Of a DNA stretch of 55,940 nucleotides, positions 26,404-33,884 are shown piece by piece. Origin of the DNA: Devosia insulae DS-56 (GTDB taxonomy: Bacteria > Pseudomonadota > Alphaproteobacteria > Rhizobiales > Devosiaceae); contig NZ_LAJE02000401.1 in NCBI RefSeq assembly GCF_000970465.2, positions 1-55,940 on the forward strand. Direction: 5' to 3'. The first letter of the stretch is position 1, and each line of letters starts with the position of its first letter. The translations under genes were made by a program, and so were the position numbers. The notes beneath the pieces were generated by a model. It saw only the letters and a list, made by a program, of their open reading frames with translations, ran no database searches and was not told the origin of the DNA.

Positions 26404-26958
26404 CTATTGCGACGGAGTGGCCGGCACGATCTCTCCCATCGGGCCCGCCGGACCGATTGGCCCCGCGTCCCCCTTTGGACCGGCCGGGCCGACACTGCCT
26501 CGCGGACCAGCCACGCCCGGGTCGCCCTTCGGGCCGGCAGGTCCGACCGGACCAACATCGCCCTTGGGTCCAATCGGGCCCGCGTCTCCTTTCGGACCGG
26601 CCGGACCCGTCGGGCCGACATTGCCTTTCGGACCGATCGGTCCGGAATCACCCTTTGGGCCAGCGGGGCCAACCGGCCCGGTGCTCCCAGCCGGCCCGAC
26701 CGGTCCGGTTTCGCCAACGGGGCCGGCGGGGCCTGCGGCACCGGTGTCACCCTTTGGACCAGCGGGCCCGACATCTCCCGTCGGACCAGCAGGCCCGGCA
26801 AGCAGTTGGACTGCCTCGATGTCGGAGGATCTGGCTCCGCCGAAGGCGTTGACGATCGTCCCGCCGGTAATGCTGTTCCAGATCAGCAATAGAATGAAGA
26901 AAATCAGGGCTCCGACAAAGCCCGGCAGCACTCGGCCGACCCACCACTCGCGATCCAT
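26404..26958 (-). CDS. Membrane-anchored collagen-like protein
   Basis: A 184-aa protein with a short cytoplasmic start, one membrane helix (about residues 9-29, [18 protein letters not shown]), a 25-residue linker and then 41 uninterrupted Gly-X-Y triplets (about residues 55-177), ending in VPATPSQ. Frequent GPK-GD and GPA-GPK units are typical of stable bacterial collagen triple helices. It should form a trimeric rod projecting into the periplasm or outward. GGGAGG lies 5-6 nt before ATG 26958. No partner gene is evident. Confidence 0.85.
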   Translation of the reverse strand: MDREWWVGRVLPGFVGALIFFILLLIWNSITGGTIVNAFGGARSSDIEAVQLLAGPAGPTGDVGPAGPKGDTGAAGPAGPVGETGPVGPAGSTGPVGPAGPKGDSGPIGPKGNVGPTGPAGPKGDAGPIGPKGDVGPVGPAGPKGDPGVAGPRGSVGPAGPKGDAGPIGPAGPMGEIVPATPSQ

Positions 26959-27039
26959 GGCAACCTCCCGTTTGGAGCAAGCCTGTCACGACGCGGCCTC
27001 CAGTGCATATCAGTTTGTTAAGCGATCCACCGTGGCGCG

Positions 27040-27199
27040 CTTTCGACGTGGCGCTGGGTCTGCTCGACGGCAGTCGCATGGATGCGGCCTTGCTCGACGT
27101 GAATATCGGCCTGCCGAGCACGCCAGTCGCCAGGCGTCTCCAGGATCTGGGCATCCCGATCGTCCATGATCAACGGGCGCTGAAACGCCGCGCTTGACC
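27040..27199 (+). pseudogene. Remnant of a response-regulator receiver domain
   Basis: About 50 codons match the middle of a receiver: FDVALGLLDGSRMDAALLDV, with the phosphoacceptor Asp in LLDVNIG, then PVARRLQDLGIPIV. The N-terminal acidic pair and the C-terminal Thr/Lys segment are missing, and the frame ends at TGA 27197-27199. It resembles the single-domain regulators at 14680 and 17566. Confidence 0.55.
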
Positions 27200-27223
27200 T
27201 GTCGCGAGCGTTTTGGTCCCGGC

Positions 27224-27865
27224 TCAGCGCAATAGCGTGTCGCGCTCGAACTCAGCCCAGCCGCGCAGCTTGAAGCGATCCTCGTCGACTTGAGCCGAGG
27301 GCTCGCCGTCAGGCTTGCGGGGCGCGGGCTCACGGGCGGTCTTTCGCGCCCTGGTGAGTTTCGCCTTCCAGGCGGCGTTGCGCCGGTTCTCGGCGGCCGT
27401 CACCGCGTCGTCCTCGCGCCAGGTGTCGATCAATCCGTGGTCGAGAATGTCTTCGACCACTCGCGGGTCGAACACGTGAAAGGTCACCTTCCTGGCGCGG
27501 CCGCGCAGTTTCACGCTGCGGGTGCCGGCGCTCGGTAACCGGCCGTCCTTCAGCCAGCGGTGGCGCTCGGTGGTCGAAATGCCCAGGATATCCTCGATCT
27601 CACGCGGGATCACCGGCAGGCTCTCGATGCCCTCGAGGGCTCGGGAGACAAGCGCAGATGTCGCGGCAAACTGCTTTGCTGCGGTTTGCGGCATGCGAAG
27701 CGCCAGTTCGCCCGCTTTCAGCGAGAGCGACTTCCTGGCCGCTACCGGGAGGCGGGCGCGAATTTCGAGATAAAGGCCTTTGGATCGGATCGACGAGCCC
27801 AGCCTCGCAGCAAAGGGCAGCGTCCATTGCTCGACCAACTCAGCGCCATTTGCGTCCTGATTCAT
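27224..27865 (-). CDS. Hypothetical protein with helix-turn-helix segment
   Basis: A 213-aa basic protein. Residues about 85-115 (REIEDILGISTTERHRWLKD) resemble an excisionase/MerR-like helix-turn-helix, followed by a basic KLRGRARKVTFHVFD strand and a Lys/Arg/Pro-rich tail. The N-terminal third is a helical domain. It could be a DNA-binding protein; no family can be named. AAAGGCAG lies just before ATG 27865. Confidence 0.65.
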   Translation of the reverse strand: MNQDANGAELVEQWTLPFAARLGSSIRSKGLYLEIRARLPVAARKSLSLKAGELALRMPQTAAKQFAATSALVSRALEGIESLPVIPREIEDILGISTTERHRWLKDGRLPSAGTRSVKLRGRARKVTFHVFDPRVVEDILDHGLIDTWREDDAVTAAENRRNAAWKAKLTRARKTAREPAPRKPDGEPSAQVDEDRFKLRGWAEFERDTLLR

Positions 27866-27878
27866 CTGCCTTTGGTAG

Positions 27879-28211
<333 letters not shown>

Positions 28212-28305
28212 GCGCTCAGCGCCCGCGAAACAGCGCGCCTTTGTCACCATCTGCGTTCTCGCACGTTGAGACAGGCGCGGCATTGGGCTCGCGAGGAGAC
28301 TTCCG

Positions 28306-28524
28306 ATGTCGATTGAGAATGATCTGGTTTTCTACAGCAGTGAAAATGGCGACCAGTGGCTGCTGGTCGGCGGGCATGACGGCTCCACCGTGCGCCATCA
28401 GCCCAATGCTTCGTCGGGCGGCAATCCGCGAGACATGCCGCTCGAGGAGTATCTGCCGCGCGAACAGAACACCCCGCAGGGCCAGGCCCTGCGGACGCTG
28501 CTGCAGGCCCATGGCCACATCTAG
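28306..28524 (+). CDS. Hypothetical protein, possibly shortened by a nonsense change
   Basis: A 72-aa protein (DLVFYSSENGDQWLLVGG, then a histidine-containing loop and EEYLPREQNTPQGQAL). GAGGAG precedes ATG 28306. No family recognised. Its TAG stop lies in the first of two tandem 21-bp repeats (28512-28553); the second repeat has CAG at that place. With CAG the frame would run to TGA 28570-28572 and add about 16 residues. Confidence 0.62.
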   Translation: MSIENDLVFYSSENGDQWLLVGGHDGSTVRHQPNASSGGNPRDMPLEEYLPREQNTPQGQALRTLLQAHGHI

Positions 28525-28553
28525 CAGATGCGTGGCCACATCCAGCAGGTGCG
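28512..28553 (+). repeat. Tandem 21-bp duplication
   Basis: Two copies (28512-28532 and 28533-28553) identical at 19 of 21 positions, starting TGGCCACATC. The length is a multiple of three, so it would be a 7-residue in-frame repeat (GHIQQxR) but for the stop codon in copy one. Confidence 0.75.
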
Positions 28554-28595
28554 TCAAAGCGGCCCGGTATGAGGTGCCTCCGGGCTAGCCCCTTT

Positions 28596-28670
28596 CTATC
28601 GCCAGCCGAGCAGCAGTGCGATGGGCGTCAGGATAGCTGCGACCACCAGGATCCAGAACAGCAGCTTCAT
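28596..28670 (-). CDS. 24-aa membrane peptide
   Basis: A peptide of one hydrophobic helix: MKLLFWILVVAAILTP followed by IALLLGWR. A similar tail (TPVALLLGWS) is found in the remnant at 21039. GGAGGAG lies 13 nt upstream of the ATG, slightly far. The short TPxALLLGW signature and position in a small-gene cluster suggest a real peptide of unknown role. Confidence 0.45.
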   Translation of the reverse strand: MKLLFWILVVAAILTPIALLLGWR

Positions 28671-28814
28671 CACGGGTCTCAGGGCTCCTCCCCGGCCATT
28701 GCTGCTGTGGCCAGTTCCTTGCTTTGCTGAGGTTCGGCGGCGGCCGGGCCTACCGAGGAGTGGCCCAGCCGCCGCCTTCGGATGCTCGCTCGAGCATCGG
28801 GCGGGCAGTGCCCG

Positions 28815-29292
28815 CTATCCCTGCGACGCGACGCTGGTTTGGGCTGGTTGGAGCAGCTTGGCATAGACCCAGCCGGTACTAGCATGGCCGCCGTCGATCA
28901 GCGCCCAGCCCCGCACCTCGCGCGTGACGGTCACCGGCGAGCCGCCCTTGAGAACGAATACCTGTGGCATGGTATTGTGCGGCCCATTGCGAACCCGGAG
29001 CGCTTCCACCGCCACGGTGTGGGTGAAGGCCTGCGCCGCTTGCCTGGCGTGCAGACCATCGGCCGGCTTGCCGCGTACCACCACGGGAACTGACCGAGCG
29101 ACGTCCAGAGTGCCGGCGTCGGCCGCCGGCAATACTGCGACATAGCTCGGCTTCAGGTTGGACCTGATGGGGGCCGACACCGCAGCCTCAGCGATCCTGT
29201 TGAGAGTGAAACTTGCGCCGGCATAGGTCACCGCGCCGGAAAGCAGGGTAACGCTGCCCAGCATGAGGGGCAGGCAGGACGAAGCGAGCCAT
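28815..29292 (-). pseudogene. SH3-domain protein (copy 2) with 1-nt frameshift
   Basis: Paralog of 23544-24005 with the same plan: hydrophobic anchor, linker, SH3 domain (FTHTVAVEALRVRNGP, GWALIDGG, GWVYAKLLQPA). A good start, GGAG-N6-ATG at 29292, begins MARFVLPA in one frame, while the rest of the protein (MLGSVTLLSGAV onward) is one frame off. Removing one C from the CCCC run (29267-29270) joins them as MARFVLPALMLGSVTLL, aligning without gaps to copy 1. Translation could restart at ATG 29264, but no ribosome binding site is there. It is a decayed gene, a phase-variable gene or a sequencing error. Confidence 0.72.
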
Positions 29293-29461
29293 TTACAGCT
29301 CCATGTTCTTGGGCGCGACGTTGCGCACCATTCTACCCCTCGACCCTAGCACCCATGGCTTGATAGCCCCCTGACCGCTGGAGTCAGCGTCTTTGCCGAA
29401 AGCCACCGCTTCGACCAGTTCCAACGCGAGCAGTGGGATCCGGCACGAATGACCGGACAAG

Positions 29462-29497
29462 AAAAAGCCCCGCCTCGGAGATGAGGACGGGGCTTTG
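29462..29497 (-). terminator. Intrinsic terminator
   Basis: AAAGCCCCG and CGGGGCTTT pair around a CCTCGGAGATGAGGA inner stem-loop. On the minus strand the stem is followed by TTTTTC, so it ends the leftward transcript carrying 29580-30201. Confidence 0.8.
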
Positions 29498-29579
29498 GGC
29501 CGGGCTTCGCGTTCTTGGGGGCGCTTTTACCTTGGCCAGAAAAGGTCTGATAGCTGCGTCTGGCTCGCCTGAACCGGGC

Positions 29580-29657
29580 TCACCCGAAGAAGCTGTAGGC
29601 CGCGAAAAAGATCGAGAGCGAGCAAGCGTAAAGGGTCAGCAGACTGATCGCGCGCAT
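29580..29657 (-). CDS. 25-aa membrane peptide
   Basis: A peptide of one hydrophobic helix: MRAISLLTLYACSLSIFF then AAYSFFG. GGAG lies 7 nt before ATG 29657. It sits between the GlsB gene and the terminator at 29462-29497 on the same strand, so it is probably the last gene of that unit. Confidence 0.5.
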   Translation of the reverse strand: MRAISLLTLYACSLSIFFAAYSFFG

Positions 29658-29743
29658 TCGCGGGCTCCGTGGCATTGCGGGAGATTTTGGGCTTTACGGG
29701 AGATTTGGATGCGTCGGCGACGACCGCCGACGCATCGAGAGCG

Positions 29744-30004
29744 CTAGGCGGCGCGGCGGCCGCGAATGGCTCGCCAGATCGCGATCAGCAGGCAGGCGCC
29801 GACAACCGCGACAATCAGCTGGCCGACGATGCCACCCATGGTGGCGCCGAACAACAGCATCAGGATGAAGTTGCCGACCACTGCGCCGACAATACCCATG
29901 ACGATATTCATGAGCAGGCCCTGGTTGGAGCCCATCATCTTTTCAGCGATCCAGCCGGCCAGTGCGCCGATGATGATCGCCATTACCCATCCAATGCCTT
30001 CCAT
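29744..30004 (-). CDS. GlsB/YeaQ/YmgE family stress membrane protein
   Basis: An 86-aa inner-membrane protein with three helices and glycine-zipper motifs (GALAGWIAEKMMG, IVGAVVGNFIL, GGIVGQLIVAVVGA), matching the transglycosylase-associated/GlsB family. The family is induced by stress and its biochemical role is unknown. It follows the 30016 gene by 11 nt in an operon with a perfect EcfG-like promoter. A Lys/Arg-rich end (RAIRGRRAA) should lie in the cytoplasm. Confidence 0.93.
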   Translation of the reverse strand: MEGIGWVMAIIIGALAGWIAEKMMGSNQGLLMNIVMGIVGAVVGNFILMLLFGATMGGIVGQLIVAVVGACLLIAIWRAIRGRRAA

Positions 30005-30015
30005 GGCTATTCTCC

Positions 30016-30201
30016 TTACTGTCCGTCCGGCACGACATCGACCTTCACGGCCGGCACGTCGACATCGACCGTGCGGGAGCCGCCGTTGCCGTTGAAGAAG
30101 ACGAAATAGGCGACGATCACCACAAAGGCGACAAGCAGGATGCCGGCAATGATGCCGCCGCTGCCACCGCCGCCGGTGACGATTGTTTCGCGATCAGCCA
30201 T
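30016..30201 (-). CDS. Small single-pass membrane protein
   Basis: A 61-aa protein: a Gly-rich start (TVTGGGGSGG-like), one membrane helix (IIAGILLVAFVVIVAYFVFF) and a periplasmic tail with VDVDVPAVKVDV. Such proteins often precede stress membrane genes in Rhizobiales. GAGGAG lies 8-9 nt before ATG 30201. First gene of the GlsB operon. Confidence 0.72.
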   Translation of the reverse strand: MADRETIVTGGGGSGGIIAGILLVAFVVIVAYFVFFNGNGGSRTVDVDVPAVKVDVVPDGQ

Positions 30202-30234
30202 CTTGAAAACTCCTCACAAATGGACTGCTCAATG

Positions 30235-30260
30235 AACGTCGTCCATTCGCCTTCAGTTCC
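30235..30260 (-). promoter_or_regulatory. Candidate sigma-EcfG promoter (perfect consensus)
   Basis: The minus strand reads GGAAC (30256-30260), a 17-nt spacer, CGTT (30235-30238), 34 nt before the 30016-30201 gene and the GlsB gene. Confidence 0.7.
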
Positions 30261-30284
30261 AAAAAGATGAATAATTTAAATAGC

Positions 30285-30480
30285 TTACAGGACGCTGACA
30301 GCCTGTGTCAGCAGATTTGCAGGAAGCGGACGGGCCAGCGGCATCTGGTAGTCCAAAGCAGCTGGTGGAGTGCCGCCGTCGTCGACGACGGCGGGCATGT
30401 GGGGGACGTCATCCGTCTCGAGGATGAATGCCTGGCGCATCATCTCGACCTCTGTTCTCAGGGCAGACGCGCCAGCTTGC
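30285..30480 (-). pseudogene. Broken GEL-W-K-LR family copy 3
   Basis: The minus strand reads ALRTEVEMMRQAFILETDDV, then PHMPAVVDD, matching the C-terminal half of the gene at 21868 (ALRTEIEMARQAFILEMDDI, then ADMPAVVDY), with obvious DNA similarity over about 85 nt. The GEL-W-K-LR front half is missing; an unrelated 27-residue tail follows to a TAA at 30285. The left side runs into the tail of the gene at 30458. Confidence 0.6.
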
Positions 30481-30670
30481 GTCGAGCAATGGCGGGATCG
30501 GTTCGCTGCATGGCCTCGTCGGTCAAAGCCGTGTCCAGGCTTTTGTGGGGCGTCCCGAATGTCGCAAGGATGGCGCTGGCGGTTTCCAGCCTGATACCGT
30601 GCCGCGCTGCGAAATCTTCTGCTTGAGGCAGTGGGTCGCTGCTGTGCTTTCTCGATTTCTTGCTCATCAT
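30458..30670 (-). CDS. Small helical hypothetical protein
   Basis: A 70-aa basic protein (MSKKSRKHSSDPLPQAED, then FAARHGIRLETASAILATFG). The second part has the same pattern as DUF3606-type helices (FAxxHGIxxxxAxxII) in the gene at 25982, but is not a clear member. Its C-terminal IARRKLARLP overlaps the broken GEL copy, so the true end may have been replaced. Confidence 0.5.
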   Translation of the reverse strand: MMSKKSRKHSSDPLPQAEDFAARHGIRLETASAILATFGTPHKSLDTALTDEAMQRTDPAIARRKLARLP

Positions 30671-30712
30671 GGGCGACCGTGTGGAGAGTTGACTGGGAGA
30701 GGCACCGGTTGC

Positions 30713-30922
30713 TCAGCTTGCGGCCTTGCGCGGGCGCGGCCTTGCTTTGCCATCATGGATGGCATCGTTGGGGCCAAAATCCTTGGCTGGGCGAGGCGCG
30801 CCACCCGGGCGCTTCTGCCGATCGTAGCGTTCTTCGTTCGCCGGGTGAGGATCGCTTACGTCGTGGGTGGCAGATGTGTCCTCGCCGGTGGGCAAACCAT
30901 CTCGGGTTGAGTCATGCGGCAT
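30713..30922 (-). CDS. Hydrophilic small protein under an EcfG-like promoter
   Basis: A 69-aa Asp/Arg/Pro-rich protein, probably disordered (SATHDVSDPHPANEERYDRQ and a basic ARPRPRKAAS end). AAGGAG lies 6 nt before ATG 30922, an unusually good ribosome binding site. The EcfG-like site at 30948-30972 lies just upstream. No family recognised. Confidence 0.62.
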   Translation of the reverse strand: MPHDSTRDGLPTGEDTSATHDVSDPHPANEERYDRQKRPGGAPRPAKDFGPNDAIHDGKARPRPRKAAS

Positions 30923-30947
30923 TTTGAATCTCCTTGTTGGAGGTTCA

Positions 30948-30972
30948 AACTTCCCGCCCGCCGCGTCGTTCC
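30948..30972 (-). promoter_or_regulatory. Candidate sigma-EcfG promoter
   Basis: The minus strand reads GGAAC (30968-30972), a 16-nt spacer, AGTT (30948-30951), 26 nt before the 30922 start. Confidence 0.5.
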
Positions 30973-31030
30973 CTGGTGCGAGACGGCTGCTGCGCATCCA
31001 AATCGCTCCAGCCACGTTCTGGCTGCCACC

Positions 31031-31441
31031 ATGAAGCCGAAATCTGCCAAGGCCAGCCGTATCAGCGGCATCATCTACCGTTTCGCCGACTTCCTGTCGG
31101 ACTCGCGCGGTTTCATTGCGACATTCCTGGCCTTGGCGGCTGGGATCGGCATTGGCGCGGCGACGCAGTTCAACGAAGGCTTCATGTTCGCCTTCAACAT
31201 CTTCCTGTCGGTGGCGGCCATCGTGATCAGCGGCGTGATCCTCGTCGCCGGGGCGCGCAGCGAGGCAGCCCTGCACGTCAAGCTCGACTACCTGATCGAA
31301 CACTCAGAGGCGACCAACAAGGTGGTTGGGCTCGAGCATCTCGACGCGCGCGAGATCGAACAGGAGCGCAAGCGGGTCGAAGCGGAGGCGGCCGAAGCGG
31401 TCGAGGATGCAATCGAAGAGGCTGGGCTCGCCGGGCGCTGA
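31031..31441 (+). CDS. Low-affinity iron permease family membrane protein
   Basis: A 136-aa inner-membrane protein with two helices (about residues 24-42 and 50-74). The segment ALHVKLDYLIEHSEATNKVV, then GLEHLDAREIE, is characteristic of the low-affinity iron permease family (Fet4-like) in bacteria. Iron transport has not been shown for most bacterial members. ATG 31031 lacks a clear ribosome binding site. A GC-rich hairpin (31452-31472) without a T-run follows the stop. Confidence 0.75.
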   Translation: MKPKSAKASRISGIIYRFADFLSDSRGFIATFLALAAGIGIGAATQFNEGFMFAFNIFLSVAAIVISGVILVAGARSEAALHVKLDYLIEHSEATNKVVGLEHLDAREIEQERKRVEAEAAEAVEDAIEEAGLAGR

Positions 31442-31553
31442 ACGCGAAAGGGCCCCGCCGTTCAGGGCGGGGACGTTACTTTGACCGGAAGCGCGAGCTA
31501 GGAAGCGGTTCAAGCCTGGTCAAGAGTCAGCCGATTTTCTGTTTTCGCAGCTC

Positions 31554-31581
31554 TTGACACCTCGAGGCGGCTCCCTAGATC
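31554..31581 (+). promoter_or_regulatory. Promoter of hsp20 gene
   Basis: TTGACA (31554-31559), a 16-bp spacer, TAGATC (31576-31581). The preceding CTC and the CTTGACA form also suit a heat-shock sigma-32 -35 region. Confidence 0.6.
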
Positions 31582-31679
31582 GATGCTGCCGGCCGCTGAA
31601 ACGGGGCCGGCGAGAATGGGGTAGCCCGCTATGACGGGCGTGTCCCTCGTACCTATGTTGCTCTGAGGAGAATGTGGTT
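31582..31679 (+). ncRNA. Probable ROSE-type RNA thermometer
   Basis: The hsp20 5' leader forms GCCGGCC/GGCCGGC (31588-31594, 31605-31611) and GCCCG/CGGGC (31624-31628, 31635-31639) hairpins, then TTGCT (31658-31662) facing the Shine-Dalgarno sequence GAGGAG (31665-31670) with a G-G mismatch. ROSE elements of rhizobial small heat-shock genes have exactly this U(U/C)GCU block before the ribosome binding site. Confidence 0.6.
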
Positions 31680-32150
31680 ATGAGAACCTTCGACTTCACA
31701 CCGCTCTATCGGTCCACCGTCGGCTTCGACCGCCTGTTCGACATGCTCGACAGCGGCATCCGTTCCGACTGGCCGCCCTACGACATCGAGAAGCTCGGCG
31801 ACGACCAATACCGCATCAGCATGGCGGTAGCCGGCTTTGCAGCCGATGAGATCGAGCTGACGCAGCAAGGCAACGGCCTGCTGGTCTCCGGCGCGAAGAC
31901 GCAGACCGAGGACCGGGCAGACGCCTTCCTGCACCGTGGCATCGCCAACCGGAGCTTCAAGCAGTCGTTCAGCCTCGCTGACCACGTCAAGGTGACCGAT
32001 GCATCACTGGAAAATGGGCTGCTATCGATCAGCCTGACCCGCGAGGTCCCTGAACAGCTGAAGCCCCGTCGCATCGCCATTGGCACTACTGAGGCCAAGC
32101 CTGCCGGTGAGCCCAGGCAGATCGGTCAGGACCTCAAGTCCGCGGCCTGA
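31680..32150 (+). CDS. Hsp20/IbpA-type small heat-shock protein
   Basis: A 156-aa ATP-independent chaperone. The N-terminal arm starts MRTFDFTPLYRSTVGFDRLF, typical of class A rhizobial sHsps. The alpha-crystallin domain runs about residues 35-130 (YRISMAVAGFAADEIE, LHRGIANRSFKQSFSLADHV, LENGLLSISLTREVPE), followed by a short tail. ATG 31680 is preferred over GTG 31674 from Shine-Dalgarno spacing. Preceded by a promoter and a probable ROSE thermometer. Not linked to other heat-shock genes. Confidence 0.93.
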   Translation: MRTFDFTPLYRSTVGFDRLFDMLDSGIRSDWPPYDIEKLGDDQYRISMAVAGFAADEIELTQQGNGLLVSGAKTQTEDRADAFLHRGIANRSFKQSFSLADHVKVTDASLENGLLSISLTREVPEQLKPRRIAIGTTEAKPAGEPRQIGQDLKSAA

Positions 32151-32211
32151 CGCCAGCGCTCGGTTGAGCCTCCCGGTTGACGCCGGGAGGCGCTAATTGC
32201 GGAGCACCACG

Positions 32212-32403
32212 ATGAGCCACGCATTTTACCCATCAGACGAATACGACAGTTCCGAACTCGAACTCCAACGCGAAACTGAACGCGAACGGACCCAGCGTCG
32301 CCGACCTTGGCTAGAGGCGCGTGGGCAGCAGGACGAAGCCGATTTTCGACCCGCGGGGCCACGCCCAAACGCGCCATGGCTCGATGCCGCCGCAGTGGCT
32401 TGA
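32212..32403 (+). CDS. Small charged hypothetical protein
   Basis: A 63-aa protein with a Glu/Arg-rich helical middle (ELELQRETERERTQRRR) and a Pro-rich end. GGAG lies 7 nt before ATG 32212. It ends 10 nt before the next gene and its TGA overlaps the next ribosome binding site (TGAGGAGG), so the two are co-transcribed, possibly with hsp20. Confidence 0.55.
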   Translation: MSHAFYPSDEYDSSELELQRETERERTQRRRPWLEARGQQDEADFRPAGPRPNAPWLDAAAVA

Positions 32404-32413
32404 GGAGGTAGCG

Positions 32414-32704
32414 ATGCAGATCGACATACGACCTCCAACCCGAAATGACGCGAGCCAACTGTTCGACTGGCAGCTTGACGTCGAGAGGCTGGAGCGCGAG
32501 GCGAGGGGCGCCCGGCTGGCCGGCACTCCCGACCCATGGACCAGGATCGAAGCAGAGTGCTCGCTGGACCTGATCGAGGCGGAGCTCACTGCGCTTCGCG
32601 GCCGCGAGCAGGCGGAAGCAGGGGATAGCGTGGTGCAGCTGCGCAGCTGGAAGGCTCGGATCGAGCGGGTTCTTCGCATACTGGAAGCGACCGACGGTCC
32701 TTGA
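32414..32704 (+). CDS. Hypothetical coiled-coil protein
   Basis: A 96-aa protein with two helical stretches (DWQLDVERLEREARGARLAG and SLDLIEAELTALRGREQAEA), probably a short coiled coil. GGAGG precedes ATG 32414. No family recognised. Likely cotranscribed with 32212-32403. Confidence 0.6.
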   Translation: MQIDIRPPTRNDASQLFDWQLDVERLEREARGARLAGTPDPWTRIEAECSLDLIEAELTALRGREQAEAGDSVVQLRSWKARIERVLRILEATDGP

Positions 32705-32720
32705 TCGGGAATGCGCGGTC

Positions 32721-32951
32721 TTACTGCACGGTTACGTGGCCTATCGGAAACGCCACCACAGCCCGGTGCTCGTCATCACAGACTTCGATCCAATAGTGAT
32801 GACGGGCGCGGTCGATTGAGTTCTCCCTGATCAAGGTCAGGGCGTCCTTCAGAGCCCATTCCCAGGCCTCGACGATGCCGGGCAGTACGATGCCCGTTCG
32901 ATCCTCGAACACTGTCTCGTCCCGCCGCACGTTGAAGTAATATCTGCCCAT
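32721..32951 (-). CDS. DUF6894 protein (copy 3)
   Basis: A 76-aa protein starting MGRYYFNVRRDETVFEDRTG, then VEAWEWALKDALTLIREN and a C-terminal strand. This is the DUF6894 layout but more diverged than copies 1 and 2. The ribosome binding site is weak. It is convergent with the 32414 gene, 16 nt apart. Confidence 0.65.
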   Translation of the reverse strand: MGRYYFNVRRDETVFEDRTGIVLPGIVEAWEWALKDALTLIRENSIDRARHHYWIEVCDDEHRAVVAFPIGHVTVQ

Positions 32952-33251
32952 GAACCGCAGTAGCAGGGCCAGTCCTGGGCGCCAACATCTGCCTGAGTGA
33001 GGGCAATGAGTTGCCGACTGAGAGTGAAGTGGCGACGTATATTGGGTGCGGATTTTGCAGCTGGTGATTATTTGAGGTGAACAATTGCCGGGCTCGGCTG
33101 GTCGTGGGACGCCGCGGATCGCATGTCTGTCCGATTGCATCACGCGGCATTGGTCTCGACCAAACGCCGGAAGACCACATAACGTTGGTTTGTATTGGCG
33201 CACAGGTGTGCGCTGAGCGCCGCACCATGCCCACCAATCATTCAGTCGGTT
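32952..33251. other. Gene-free spacer
   Basis: 300 nt, somewhat more A+T-rich than its surroundings. An 81-codon frame (33077-33322, plus strand) has GAGGTG before a GTG start but no family similarity and overlaps the gene at 33252; I do not support it. No recognised promoter. Confidence 0.45.
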
Positions 33252-33757
33252 TCAGGACGGGCGATGCAGACCGGCTGTTGGATCCACGGCACCATCGAGC
33301 GTATCAGGGTCAGGTTCAGTAAGAGCTTCTTCGAAGCCGGCATCGAGGCCCTGCTGGCCCAGCCAGGCGGCGCGGGCCCGGTGCCAGTACTCCTCATCCC
33401 GTCCCTCGGGCCGCCCGTCGCTTTCCCACAGATGGTAGGCGGTATCGCGGATCGACTGCTCCACCGAAGGGTCGGCTTGATGGGTGCCCACCGCGGCGAC
33501 GTCTGTCTCGGTGAGCTGACGGATGCCGGCGGCCTCGGAGTTGGGGAGCACCGCTTCAAGCCGCTCCAGCGCTTCGCCGACGCGTCCGGCGATCATCGGA
33601 CTGAACTCGTGATCCGGCCCGGTGTTCTCGTAGTCCCGGAGCTCCTCGACGGTGATCCCGGCGGCGGCGGCGAACTGGTCGGGATCGAGGCCGAGCGACA
33701 GCCGGCGGTTGTGATCGCCCTTGGGCTGACGCTGGGTGGGGTCTTGAGGGAGGTCAT
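33252..33757 (-). pseudogene. HTH-DUF2934 protein with 1-nt frameshift
   Basis: The main reading frame encodes NRRLSLGLDPDQFAAAAG, ITVEELRDYENTGPD (an XRE-like helix-turn-helix module) and a C-terminal DUF2934 (IRDTAYHLWESDGRPEGR). It has no start codon. The ATG at 33757, with a strong GGAGG, begins MTSLKT in a frame one base off. Adding one C to the CCC run at 33748-33750 joins the frames as MTSPQDPTQRQPKGD, the expected N-terminus. Decay, phase variation or sequencing error. Confidence 0.65.
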
Positions 33758-33884
33758 TTCGCGAACTCCTCCGTTGGTGCTCGGAGACAATCTGCCTGGG
33801 GCCGAAAAGTTGCGGCGAGCCCGTCAACGAGCGGTGCCCGCATGAGAGTGGTCTGCGCACCTGGTTCGCGCGCAGACCCAAGCT

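Noticed and set aside
26417-27169. Proline/glycine-rich plus-strand frame opposite the collagen-like gene
   Set aside because: Antisense of Gly-X-Y codons (GGx-CCx) automatically gives another Gly/Pro repeat; the membrane anchor and ribosome binding site exist only on the minus strand.
28512-28553. Tandem repeat as a CRISPR array start
   Set aside because: Two 21-bp copies directly adjacent with no spacer; no cas genes.
33077-33322. 81-codon plus-strand frame with GAGGTG before a GTG
   Set aside because: Overlaps the broken DUF2934 gene and has no family similarity.
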